DNA of 30,874 nucleotides, from NCBI GenBank assembly GCA_934447715.1, contig CAKSER010000021.1, positions 1-30,874 of the forward strand. The letters are read 5' to 3'. The notes beneath the pieces were generated by a model that ran no database searches, was not told where the DNA came from, and worked only from the letters and a program-made list of their open reading frames with translations. The translations under genes were made by a program, and so were the position numbers. This stretch comes from an uncultured Eubacteriales bacterium. Lineage in GTDB: Bacteria > Bacillota > Clostridia > Oscillospirales > CAG-272. This document shows positions 1 through 7,550 of the stretch, in pieces. How positions within the stretch are numbered: position 1 is the stretch's first letter; each line of letters starts with the position of its first letter.

Positions 1-974
1 GCGTTATCCTCGGATACGGCGGATATCTTGTTTACAACGGACGCTTCAACGCCGGACAGCTTGTCGAATACATAGGCTACTTCAGCGCAATCGTATGGCC
101 GATTATGGCGGTTTCGATGCTGATCGAGATGACCTCGCGCGGAAAGGCATCGCTCAACCGTATAAGCGAGCTTCTCGACGCCCCGATTACGGTAAAGGAT
201 AAGGAGTCTGCTGTTGATGTCGATAAGGTTGAAGGAAAAATCGAATTCAAAAATCTTTCCTTCCGCTATCCGGGTGCTGACTATGATGCGCTTAAAAACG
301 TATCATTTGTAATTGAAAAAGGCGAGAATGTCGGAATCGTCGGAAAGACCGGATTCGGAAAGACGACAATCCTCAATCTGATGCTGAGGGTTTACAATGT
401 TGATGACGGATGTCTTTTTGTTGACGGTCACGACGTCAATGACATCACAATCCCCTCACTTCGTAAGGGCTTTGCATATGTTCCTCAGGACAACTTCCTT
501 TTCTCGGATACGATATTCAACAATATTGCCTTTGCCGTTGACGGTGCAACAGATGATCAGGTAACAAACGCTGCGGTTCTTGCCGATGTACATGACAACA
601 TTTCGGAGTTCAAGGACGGATATAAGACAGTCTTAGGTGAGCGCGGAGTTACGGTCTCCGGCGGCCAGAAGCAGAGGATTTCGATTGCAAGAGCGCTTAT
701 CAAGGAAGCTCCGGTTCTGATTTTAGACGATTCGGTTTCCGCAGTTGATACAAAAACCGAAAAGGTTATTCTTGATAACCTGAGAAGAACACGTAAGGGC
801 AAGACAACGGTTCTTGTCGCCCACAGAATCTCGACGGTTGAGGATCTCGACAAGATCATATTCCTTGACGACGGTGAAATCAAGGCTGTCGGCTCGCACA
901 AGGAGCTTTACGATACCTGTGAGGATTACCGCCACATGGTCGAGCTTCAGCGCCTTGAAGACGAGATAGGGTAA
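1..974 (+). CDS. ABC exporter half-transporter, 3' part (5' end outside window)
   Basis: The reading frame is open from base 3 to the TAA at 972-974, so the gene starts upstream; the first internal ATG at 105 is not a real start. What remains is the end of the membrane domain and a complete nucleotide-binding domain. A Walker A (GKTGFGKTT, bases about 340-366), the signature VSGGQKQR (about 652-675) and a Walker B LILDDSVSAVD (about 716-748) are visible. The residue after the Walker B aspartate is Asp, not the catalytic Glu, and the H-loop AHR is present. Known for the family: heterodimeric exporters such as TM287/288 have one subunit with this substitution, giving a degenerate ATP site. The next gene starts 17 bp downstream and has the canonical Glu, so the two should form a heterodimer. 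Substrate cannot be told from sequence; drug, lipid or peptide export are all possible. Confidence 0.93.
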   Translation, partial: VILGYGGYLVYNGRFNAGQLVEYIGYFSAIVWPIMAVSMLIEMTSRGKASLNRISELLDAPITVKDKESAVDVDKVEGKIEFKNLSFRYPGADYDALKNVSFVIEKGENVGIVGKTGFGKTTILNLMLRVYNVDDGCLFVDGHDVNDITIPSLRKGFAYVPQDNFLFSDTIFNNIAFAVDGATDDQVTNAAVLADVHDNISEFKDGYKTVLGERGVTVSGGQKQRISIARALIKEAPVLILDDSVSAVDTKTEKVILDNLRRTRKGKTTVLVAHRISTVEDLDKIIFLDDGEIKAVGSHKELYDTCEDYRHMVELQRLEDEIG

Positions 975-991
975 GATAGGAGGTTGATGAA

Positions 992-2884
992 ATGAATGAA
1001 TATATGCCTCTTATAGCGGTTGGTGCGGTTATCGGCACGGTATCTGCCGTGCTTATAATGGCATATGCTATGGTTAAGGATAAAAAGGAATCGATGGGCT
1101 TTGACCGCAACATGAGCGATCTTGAAATCTTCCGCAGGCTGATGAAATATGCAAAGCCGTACCGCGCGCAGTTTTTGCTGGTCGGACTTCTGGTTCTGTT
1201 TTCCATTATTTATGATATCATGTCCCCGAAGATTATCGGTGACATTGAGGAGCTTGTAGTCGGCGACTTTGAGCTCAAAAGGCTTTATATCTCTGTCGGT
1301 GTATACGGCGCGCTTCTTGTTTTTTCAATGATAAGCTCGTATATACAGGCAATTGTCCTGCAAAAGACCGGTCAGAAGATAATTTCCCATCTGCGCGAGG
1401 ACGTGTTTGTACATATCGAATCGCTTACGCATTCCCAGCTTAACGAGATTCCTGTCGGCAAGCTTGTAACAAGAGTTACAAACGATACCAATGCAATCTC
1501 GATGATGTTTACAAGCCTTCTTGCAAATCTTGTAAAGAACTGCTTTGTAATAATCGGCGTTCTCACCGCAATGATCTGCACAAATTACGAGCTCACTCTT
1601 ATGATTTTGTGCTTTGTGCCGTTCGTTGTTCTCTTTACGGTAATCTTCAGAAAATTCTCACGGCGTGCATACCGCAAGGTCAAGGACCGCACGACGGATA
1701 TAAATACCTATCTTTCGGAAAATCTGTCCGGAATCAAGATCACACAGGTTTTTAACCGCGAGGATGTAAAAAAGAACGAATTCATCGAAAAGAGCAACGC
1801 GCTCGGCAAGGCAAAAAGAGAGGAAATCTACGTCTTTGCGACCTTCCGTCCTCTTGTCTATATGCTTTATATCAGCTCTGTCCTTACTCTGTTCTATCTC
1901 GGCGGAAGAGGATATTTAAAGCAGACAGAATTCCTCGGGCAGGTTATTACAAGCGGAACGGTTGTTACATTCTATATGTATATCTCGAAATTCTTCGGCC
2001 CGATTCAGAATCTTGCCGAACAGTTTTCCAGATTACAGTCCGCATTTGCATCGGCTGAAAAGGTCTTTTCGATAATGGACATCAAGCCGGCGTTCTGCGA
2101 TGCGGAGGGTGCTATCGAGCTTGACGAGATCCGCGGAGAGATCGAATTTAAGGACGTATGGTTCAGCTATATTCCGGATGAATGGGTGCTTAAGGGTGTT
2201 TCCTTCCACATCGACCCGAAGCAGACCGTTGCGTTTGTCGGATCGACAGGCTCCGGAAAGACAACGATCCTGTCGCTTATCTGCCGCAATTACGAATTCC
2301 AGAAGGGTCAGATTCTGATCGACGGAATTGATATAAGAAAAATCAAGACATCGTCTATCCGCAAGCACTTCGGACAGATGCTTCAGGATGTGTTCCTGTT
2401 CTCCGGAACGATCAGAAGCAATATTGTTTTAAGAGAGGAAAACATCTCGGATGACGAGATTATGCGTGTCTGCAAATATGTAAATGCCGACAGCTTTATA
2501 AATAAAACAGAGCACGGTCTTGATGAGGTCGTAGGAGAAAGAGGAAACAACTTCTCCGCCGGACAAAGACAGCTTCTATCGTTTGCAAGAACGATTATTC
2601 ATAAGCCTTCGGTTATGATTCTTGACGAGGCAACGGCGAATATTGATACCGAAACCGAGCTTCTGATTCAGGATTCGATGGAAAAGATGAAGAACATCGG
2701 CACAATGCTTGTTGTTGCACACCGCCTTTCCACAATCCAGCACGCCGATAATATCATTGTTCTTTCCCACGGAAAGATACTGGAGCAGGGCAATCATCAG
2801 CAGCTGCTCGCCGCCCACGGCAGATACTATCAGCTGTATACATTACAGTTCCACAAGGAAAACAGACAGATAGCAGCACAGTGA
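992..2884 (+). CDS. ABC exporter, permease-ATPase fusion (partner subunit)
   Basis: 630 aa, with a good AGGAGG site (978-983) before the ATG at 992. An N-terminal hydrophobic stretch (residues about 6-28) precedes the usual six-helix exporter domain (about 50-340), so there may be one extra helix. The nucleotide-binding domain follows: Walker A GSTGSGKTT (about 416-424), signature FSAGQRQ (about 521-527), Walker B MILDEATANID with the catalytic Glu (about 547), and H-loop AHR. The signature has Ala where SGGQ is usual. In known heterodimeric exporters the altered signature of one subunit faces the altered Walker B of the other, which fits the preceding gene. Together they form a heterodimeric exporter transcribed as one unit. 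The substrate is unknown. Confidence 0.95.
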   Translation: MNEYMPLIAVGAVIGTVSAVLIMAYAMVKDKKESMGFDRNMSDLEIFRRLMKYAKPYRAQFLLVGLLVLFSIIYDIMSPKIIGDIEELVVGDFELKRLYISVGVYGALLVFSMISSYIQAIVLQKTGQKIISHLREDVFVHIESLTHSQLNEIPVGKLVTRVTNDTNAISMMFTSLLANLVKNCFVIIGVLTAMICTNYELTLMILCFVPFVVLFTVIFRKFSRRAYRKVKDRTTDINTYLSENLSGIKITQVFNREDVKKNEFIEKSNALGKAKREEIYVFATFRPLVYMLYISSVLTLFYLGGRGYLKQTEFLGQVITSGTVVTFYMYISKFFGPIQNLAEQFSRLQSAFASAEKVFSIMDIKPAFCDAEGAIELDEIRGEIEFKDVWFSYIPDEWVLKGVSFHIDPKQTVAFVGSTGSGKTTILSLICRNYEFQKGQILIDGIDIRKIKTSSIRKHFGQMLQDVFLFSGTIRSNIVLREENISDDEIMRVCKYVNADSFINKTEHGLDEVVGERGNNFSAGQRQLLSFARTIIHKPSVMILDEATANIDTETELLIQDSMEKMKNIGTMLVVAHRLSTIQHADNIIVLSHGKILEQGNHQQLLAAHGRYYQLYTLQFHKENRQIAAQ

Positions 2885-2914
2885 TTTTTATAATACAGCA
2901 AAAACAGTAAAAAC

Positions 2915-2951
2915 ACAGCCTCCTGCGGTAAAGCATACCAAGGGAGGCTGT
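2915..2951 (+). terminator. possible weak terminator hairpin after the ABC pair
   Basis: Inverted repeat ACAGCCTCC (2915-2923) / GGAGGCTGT (2943-2951), 9 bp, with a long 19-nt loop. Only three T follow, so termination would be weak; it may instead be a processing or stability hairpin. Confidence 0.4.
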
Positions 2952-3004
2952 TTCAAAAGCCGGAAAACACCGGTATTAAACTGATAGCAGAAAGGAGTGA
3001 AAAA

Positions 3005-4249
3005 ATGGCATACAGCGAGCTTATAAAAAACTTCAACCGCATTCGGGATTATATGCGCGAGTTTTATGTTTACGGCTTTAAAAGCCGGGAGGAATACAAT
3101 AAAAAAAGCGCTCGCTCGTATGATGATGAACGCCGCCGCATGGAAAGCTGGCTTGGGGATTATATGCAGTTCAGGCAGAATTCAGACGGGAAGAACGTCT
3201 TTCTTTCGATTGACAGCCGTCTTTCATGCCACAATCCGCTATACACGGCATGGAAGGCAAAAAGCTTTACCGACGGCGATATCACGCTTCACTTTATACT
3301 TTTTGATATTCTGTACCTGCCCGATGTCGAGCTTTCGCTCAATGACATTATGGAAAGAATTGATGCTTATCTTAAAAAATTCAAAAATCCTAAGGTGTTT
3401 GATATATCAACCGTGCGCAAAAAGCTGAATGAGTATATTTCCGAGGGGATCATTGTCTCAAAAAAGTACGGTAAAACAATGTATTACCGCCGCGCGGAAT
3501 CCGAATACCGCTGCAATAAGGACATTTTGGATTTCTTTTCCGAGGTGTCGCCCTGCGGTGTCATCGGCTCATATTTGCTTGATAAGGAAGATTTGCATGA
3601 CGGACATTTCACGTTCAAGCACCACTATATTACAGGAGCAGCCGACAGCGATATTGTCTGCACGCTGCTCAATGCAATCTATGAAAAAAGGAATGTTATA
3701 CTAAAGACTGTCAACAGACGAAAGGACAGAGACGCTGAAAATAATGTGACGCCGCTCAAGCTCATGATAAGCGTGCAGAGCGGAAGACAGTATCTTACGG
3801 CATATGACACGAAGCTCAGAGCAATTAAGTCATTTAGGACGGATAACATCATTTCCGCCAAAACAGGCGATGCGTGTGAGAATTTTGATGAGCTGCACGA
3901 TAAGCTCGATAGGATGCTGCCTTATATGTGGGGCGTCAGAACGCAAAATGCATCAGGCAGCCGGATGGAGCATGTGGAATTTACCGTAAGCTACGGCGCT
4001 GATGAGGGGTATATACATAGACGGCTGGAACGCGAAAAGCGCTGCGGAACGGTAGAAAGGCTTAATGAAAACACAAGCAGATTCAGTGCGGATATTTTTG
4101 ACACAAGCGAAATGGTTCCGTGGATCAGGACGTTTATCTGCAGAATAACCGATATCAGTTTTTCAAACAAGGCTCTTGAGAAGCAGTTTTTAAACGATAT
4201 AAAGGAAATGTATGCCCTATACGGTCTCGAAGGCGGTGATGATATATGA
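3005..4249 (+). CDS. WYL-domain transcriptional regulator (first of pair)
   Basis: 414 aa. AAAGGAG (2991-2997) lies 7 nt before the ATG. Residues about 95-165 look like a winged helix-turn-helix (FDILYLPDVELSLNDIMERI ... DISTVRKKLNEYISEGII). Residues about 217-285 match the WYL fold, with the hallmark TPLKLM ... GRQYLTAYD ... IKSFRTDNI. In place of the literal W-Y-L triad the strand reads Q-Y-L, which is common in the family. About 120 further residues resemble the C-terminal extension of WYL regulators. Family knowledge: WYL domains bind nucleic-acid or nucleotide ligands and control DNA-damage, phage-defence and RNA-repair genes. The stop codon overlaps the next WYL gene by 4 bp, and rtcB-rlaP follow, so this is a likely ligand-responsive regulator of that unit (inference). 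About 95 N-terminal residues before the HTH have no assignment. Confidence 0.85.
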   Translation: MAYSELIKNFNRIRDYMREFYVYGFKSREEYNKKSARSYDDERRRMESWLGDYMQFRQNSDGKNVFLSIDSRLSCHNPLYTAWKAKSFTDGDITLHFILFDILYLPDVELSLNDIMERIDAYLKKFKNPKVFDISTVRKKLNEYISEGIIVSKKYGKTMYYRRAESEYRCNKDILDFFSEVSPCGVIGSYLLDKEDLHDGHFTFKHHYITGAADSDIVCTLLNAIYEKRNVILKTVNRRKDRDAENNVTPLKLMISVQSGRQYLTAYDTKLRAIKSFRTDNIISAKTGDACENFDELHDKLDRMLPYMWGVRTQNASGSRMEHVEFTVSYGADEGYIHRRLEREKRCGTVERLNENTSRFSADIFDTSEMVPWIRTFICRITDISFSNKALEKQFLNDIKEMYALYGLEGGDDI

Positions 4250-5163
4250 TATTCAGCGAGCTTTACAGTACCTACTATAATACAATGACACGGATTCTTG
4301 AGGCGGCTGCGGATCATCCGCTTAAAAAGGATGAGCTTCGTACTATTATTGAAAAAAACGCCTTTAAGGAGAGCATTTTAAATATCGAACCGGCAATTGC
4401 AAACGAAAGGTGGCAGTTGCTTAACCCGGATGGCTCAACGGTGCTTAAACACAAGCCGACGCTTCCGCTTACATTGCTTGAAAAGCGCTGGTTAAGGACG
4501 ATTTATCAGGATCCGAGGATCAGGCTCTTTACCGACGAAGAGTGCAGCTTTTCAGATGTTGAGCCGCTCTTTAACCTTAGCGATGTGCTGATTTTTGATA
4601 AATACTCGGACGGAGACCCGTATACAGACGAAAGCTATATAAATAACTTCCGCCTCGTGATGGATGCGATACAAAACCGTTATCCGCTCTGTATTGATGC
4701 AGTAAACCGGAAGGGTATGGTAACGCATAGGGTTCTCATGCCGGAGCATATGGAATACTCCGAAAAGGACGATAAGTTCAGATTGGTCGGCTCCGGGTGC
4801 AGATACGGCGGAACGGTCAATATCGCAAGGATTGTAAGCGTCAGACGGTACGACGGGCCATACGAAATAATCCCCGAAAGGGGCTTGCAGCACAAAAACA
4901 GAACAGTTGAGTTTGAGCTTGTTGACTCCCGAAAAGCCCTTGAAAGGGCGATGATGCATTTTGCACACTTTGAAAAGCAGGCGGAAAAGCTTAACGAAGG
5001 GCGCTACAGAGTGACGGTTACATATGATGAATATGACGAGACAGAGGTTGTTATCCGGATTTTGTCATTCGGACCGATGGTGAAGGTGACTTCGCCGCGG
5101 CGCTTTGTGAATCTCATTAAAGAAAGACTGATAAAACAGAAAAACAGCGGACATTTCGGCTGA
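4246..5163 (+). CDS. WYL-domain protein (second of pair)
   Basis: 305 aa, starting in an ATGA overlap with the previous gene, so translation is probably coupled. Residues about 135-205 form a divergent WYL domain (FRLVMDAIQNRY ... VLMPEHMEYSEKDDKFRLVG ... IARIVSVRRY). The N-terminal 80 residues are helical but show no clear HTH motif by eye. The C-terminal 90 residues (VEFELVDSRKALERAMMHFA ... ) resemble the WYL C-terminal extension. Two adjacent WYL genes in one transcript suggest a heteromeric regulator in which the first subunit supplies DNA binding; this is inference. The stop codon lies inside a 7-bp hairpin at 5158-5177. Confidence 0.8.
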   Translation: MIFSELYSTYYNTMTRILEAAADHPLKKDELRTIIEKNAFKESILNIEPAIANERWQLLNPDGSTVLKHKPTLPLTLLEKRWLRTIYQDPRIRLFTDEECSFSDVEPLFNLSDVLIFDKYSDGDPYTDESYINNFRLVMDAIQNRYPLCIDAVNRKGMVTHRVLMPEHMEYSEKDDKFRLVGSGCRYGGTVNIARIVSVRRYDGPYEIIPERGLQHKNRTVEFELVDSRKALERAMMHFAHFEKQAEKLNEGRYRVTVTYDEYDETEVVIRILSFGPMVKVTSPRRFVNLIKERLIKQKNSGHFG

Positions 5164-5177
5164 TTAAAGCATCAGCC
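5158..5177 (+). other. hairpin over the stop codon of the second WYL gene
   Basis: GGCTGAT (5158-5164) pairs with ATCAGCC (5171-5177) across a 6-nt loop and includes the TGA stop at 5161-5163. A T7 run occurs only at 5193-5199, so this is not a canonical terminator. Read-through from the WYL genes into rtcB is therefore possible. Confidence 0.4.
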
Positions 5178-5234
5178 CGGGATGTTCGCAACTTTTTTTC
5201 CGTGATAATGGTAGAAATAACCTGTAAAATATCC

Positions 5235-5263
5235 TTGTAAACAGAAAAACGGATAGTTGTTAT
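5235..5263 (+). promoter_or_regulatory. candidate promoter for rtcB-rlaP
   Basis: TTGTAA (5235-5240), a 17-bp spacer, then TGTTAT (5258-5263); an alternative -10 TTATAT lies at 5260-5265. The predicted transcription start near 5270 is about 38 bp before the rtcB ATG. Matches are moderate (4/6 at -10). Confidence 0.45.
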
Positions 5264-5284
5264 ATGCGATGCTGTTATCGCATA
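5263..5284. promoter_or_regulatory. 8-6-8 inverted repeat, candidate operator
   Basis: TATGCGAT (5263-5270) and ATCGCATA (5277-5284) are perfect reverse complements separated by 6 nt. They sit over the predicted transcription start and end 9 nt before the AAAGGAGG site of rtcB (5294-5301). This fits a repressor site or a 5'-UTR hairpin limiting translation. The WYL regulators upstream are the obvious candidates to bind it. Confidence 0.5.
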
Positions 5285-5307
5285 CCGTTTTTGAAAGGAG
5301 GATAAAT

Positions 5308-6597
5308 ATGCTTGAAATAAAAGGAAAGGTCGGCACTGCAATCTGCTATGCAAAAACAATTGAGGATGGAGCAATCGAGCAGATTCAAAGAATGTGTGAC
5401 TATGAGCTGACCGAAAACAGCCGCGTGCGCATTATGCCGGATGTTCATGCCGGAAAGGGCTGCACGATCGGAACAACTATGACGGTGAAAGACAAGGTCT
5501 GCCCCAATATTGTGGGTGTGGATATCGGCTGCGGTATGTATACAGTCAAACTTGACAAAAACGAACCTGATTTTAAAAGAATCGATGAGGCAGCGCACTA
5601 TATTCCATCCGGCATGAATACATGGGAGGGAAGAAGCGAAAGATTTGATCTTACAGCCCTGAAATGCTTCCGCTCGCTCAGCGATACGAAGCGGCTGGAG
5701 CGTTCGCTCGGCACACTCGGAGGCGGAAATCACTTTATCGAGGTCGATAAGGCATCTGACGGTACATATTATCTTGTAATCCACTCCGGAAGCAGAAATC
5801 TCGGCAAGCAGGTCGCCGAAATATATCAGCAGCTTGCAATCGACCTTCATGCAGGGAAGGAAAGTTATTTTTTAAAAAAGAACGAGATCATCCGCACCTA
5901 TAAGGAGGAAGGCAGGAGAAACGAAATAGAGCAGGCTTTAAAGGAGCTTGAAAAGGAATATAAGGCTGAGGCTTCAGCTGTGCCTGAGGATTTCTGCTGG
6001 CTTTACGGCGATTTTCTTTGCGATTATCTTCACGATGTGGAAATCTGTCAGCAGTTTGCAAAAAGAAACAGAGAAAAGATGGCAGAGATTATTCTTCAAA
6101 GAACCGAAATGATAGGAAAAGATGCATTCCACACGATTCACAACTATATCGATACAAAGGAAATGATCCTGCGCAAGGGCGCAATTGCCGCACACCTGGG
6201 CGAAAAGGTTTTGATTCCGATTAATATGCGTGACGGCTCTGTTGTTGCAATAGGTAAGGGAAATCCCGAATGGAATTATTCCGCGCCGCACGGAGCCGGC
6301 AGGATCATGTCGAGGAGCAATGCAAAGAAAACGATTGATATTGAGGCATATAAGGCTGCTATGGAGGGAATATACACGACATCGGTAAGCGAGCAGACAA
6401 TCGACGAGGCTCCGATGGCATATAAATCGATCGACGATATCATTGATGCAATCCGTGAATCGGTCGATATTGTTGATATAATGAAGCCGGTGTATAATTT
6501 CAAGGCTGCGGATGATGAGCGCCCGTGGAAAAAGCGGAAGAAAAAGGAGGAAATTTCCGATGAGGGAGCTGATAGTACAGAGACTGAAGGAAATTGA
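5308..6597 (+). CDS. rtcB: RNA-splicing ligase RtcB family protein
   Basis: 429 aa from the ATG at 5308, chosen because AAAGGAGG (5294-5301) is correctly placed; an in-frame ATG at 5257 would add 17 residues with no family match. RtcB joins RNA 2',3'-cyclic phosphate or 3'-phosphate ends to 5'-OH ends using GTP and Mn2+. All hallmark motifs are seen: DIGCGM (Asp72, Cys75, metal), GGGNHFIE (Asn141, His142), HSGSR (His159), HNY (His278) and APHGAGRIMSR, whose His328 should be the guanylylated nucleophile. A charged helical insert lies at about residues 185-225, and the C-terminal tail is acidic and lysine-rich. The gene overlaps the downstream nucleotidyltransferase by 38 bp, so the two are translationally linked. 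Nearby WYL regulators suggest an inducible RNA-repair role. tRNA or rRNA are probable substrates, but this is not shown by sequence. Confidence 0.95.
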   Translation: MLEIKGKVGTAICYAKTIEDGAIEQIQRMCDYELTENSRVRIMPDVHAGKGCTIGTTMTVKDKVCPNIVGVDIGCGMYTVKLDKNEPDFKRIDEAAHYIPSGMNTWEGRSERFDLTALKCFRSLSDTKRLERSLGTLGGGNHFIEVDKASDGTYYLVIHSGSRNLGKQVAEIYQQLAIDLHAGKESYFLKKNEIIRTYKEEGRRNEIEQALKELEKEYKAEASAVPEDFCWLYGDFLCDYLHDVEICQQFAKRNREKMAEIILQRTEMIGKDAFHTIHNYIDTKEMILRKGAIAAHLGEKVLIPINMRDGSVVAIGKGNPEWNYSAPHGAGRIMSRSNAKKTIDIEAYKAAMEGIYTTSVSEQTIDEAPMAYKSIDDIIDAIRESVDIVDIMKPVYNFKAADDERPWKKRKKKEEISDEGADSTETEGN

Positions 6598-7312
6598 AAG
6601 AGAGAACAATGAAAAAATTTTGCTCGCCGCAGAATCCGGAAGCAGGGCATGGGGCATTGCTTCTTCCGACAGCGACTATGATGTACGCTTTATCTATGCG
6701 CGTAAAATGAAGGATTATCTTCGTCTTGAGGATATGCGCGATGTAATCGAGCTTCCGATAAGTGATGAGCTTGATATTAACGGGTGGGATCTAAAAAAGT
6801 CGCTTCGTCTGCTGTACGGATCAAATCCCACACTGTTTGAATGGCTTTCATCTCCGATAGTGTATATGAAAACACCTTTTTACGATCGGCTTAAAGACAA
6901 TATGTTAAAATACTTTTCGCAAAAAAAGTGCCTGTACCACTATTTGAATATGGCAGAAAGAAACTGCCGTGAGCACTTGAACAGTGACACCGTCAAGGCG
7001 AAAAAGTATTTCTATGTATTAAGACCGGTGCTTGCCTGCCGGTGGATTTTAGACAGACATACACCGCCTCCGATGCTGTTTTGCGATCTTTCGAAAGCAG
7101 AGCTGCCTTTTGAGCTTTCAGAAGAGGTAAGCTGCCTGCTAAGGCTCAAAACCGAGTCGAACGAAGTAAAAGAAATCCCGAAAATTGTCCCGATAGATAA
7201 CTTTTTATGCGAGCAGATCGAAGAAATCAAAGGAATTCTAAGCGCAATGCCCGATGAAAAGGGAAATGACATCTCCTTTCTTGATGAATTGTTCCTGCTT
7301 GAAATATCATGA
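6560..7312 (+). CDS. RlaP/YcgL-like nucleotidyltransferase of the RNA-repair type
   Basis: 250 aa from the ATG at 6560, preceded by AAAAAGGAGG (6541-6550); the upstream in-frame ATG at 6512 lies deep in rtcB and has no such site. The N-terminus carries the DNA polymerase beta superfamily nucleotidyltransferase signature: GSRAWG (27-32) followed by SDSDYDVRFIY, with Asp39 and Asp41 as the metal-binding pair. A second acidic position is likely within DELDINGWDLKK. The C-terminal half is helical. Family knowledge: proteins of this group (B. subtilis YcgL, COG3541) often sit beside rtcB and have been predicted to act in RNA repair, perhaps by adding nucleotides to damaged ends. The exact reaction is not established. 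The 38-bp overlap with rtcB in another frame supports joint function. A strong terminator follows, so it is the last gene of the unit. Confidence 0.85.
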   Translation: MRELIVQRLKEIERENNEKILLAAESGSRAWGIASSDSDYDVRFIYARKMKDYLRLEDMRDVIELPISDELDINGWDLKKSLRLLYGSNPTLFEWLSSPIVYMKTPFYDRLKDNMLKYFSQKKCLYHYLNMAERNCREHLNSDTVKAKKYFYVLRPVLACRWILDRHTPPPMLFCDLSKAELPFELSEEVSCLLRLKTESNEVKEIPKIVPIDNFLCEQIEEIKGILSAMPDEKGNDISFLDELFLLEIS

Positions 7313-7330
7313 GCTATATAAGAGTATACA

Positions 7331-7361
7331 AAAGAACACCGCTTGAAGGCGGTGTTCTTTT
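7331..7361 (+). terminator. rho-independent terminator after rtcB-rlaP
   Basis: A 12-bp perfect stem, AAAGAACACCGC (7331-7342) / GCGGTGTTCTTT (7349-7360), with a 6-nt loop; the T tract is part of the stem and ends at 7361. Confidence 0.85.
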
Positions 7362-7436
7362 ATCATTTACGAGATTTACGGGGAGCCTTTGTTAAGCAAA
7401 TGTTGAAAAAATGTGAATTATATTTGTCGGAAAACG

Positions 7437-7465
7437 TTGTTTTTTTATCCTTTTTGTGTTAGGAT
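7437..7465 (+). promoter_or_regulatory. tentative promoter for the zinc-ribbon protein gene
   Basis: TTGTTT (7437-7442), 17 bp, TAGGAT (7460-7465). The region is T-rich, so chance matches are easy. It would give an untranslated leader of about 80 nt. Confidence 0.3.
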
Positions 7466-7550
7466 ATATTAAGATATCCGCATAAAGCTTGCAAATCAGC
7501 AGTTAACAAGACGATTAAAAAATTTATAATAAATCGGAAAGGATGACACA

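Noticed and set aside
5257..5307. Upstream start of rtcB
   Set aside because: It lies at or before the predicted transcription start and the extra 17 residues match nothing; the ATG at 5308 has an ideal ribosome site.
7525..7530. TATAAT as promoter of the zinc-ribbon protein gene
   Set aside because: The predicted start would fall on the ribosome site and no -35 is present 16-18 bp upstream.
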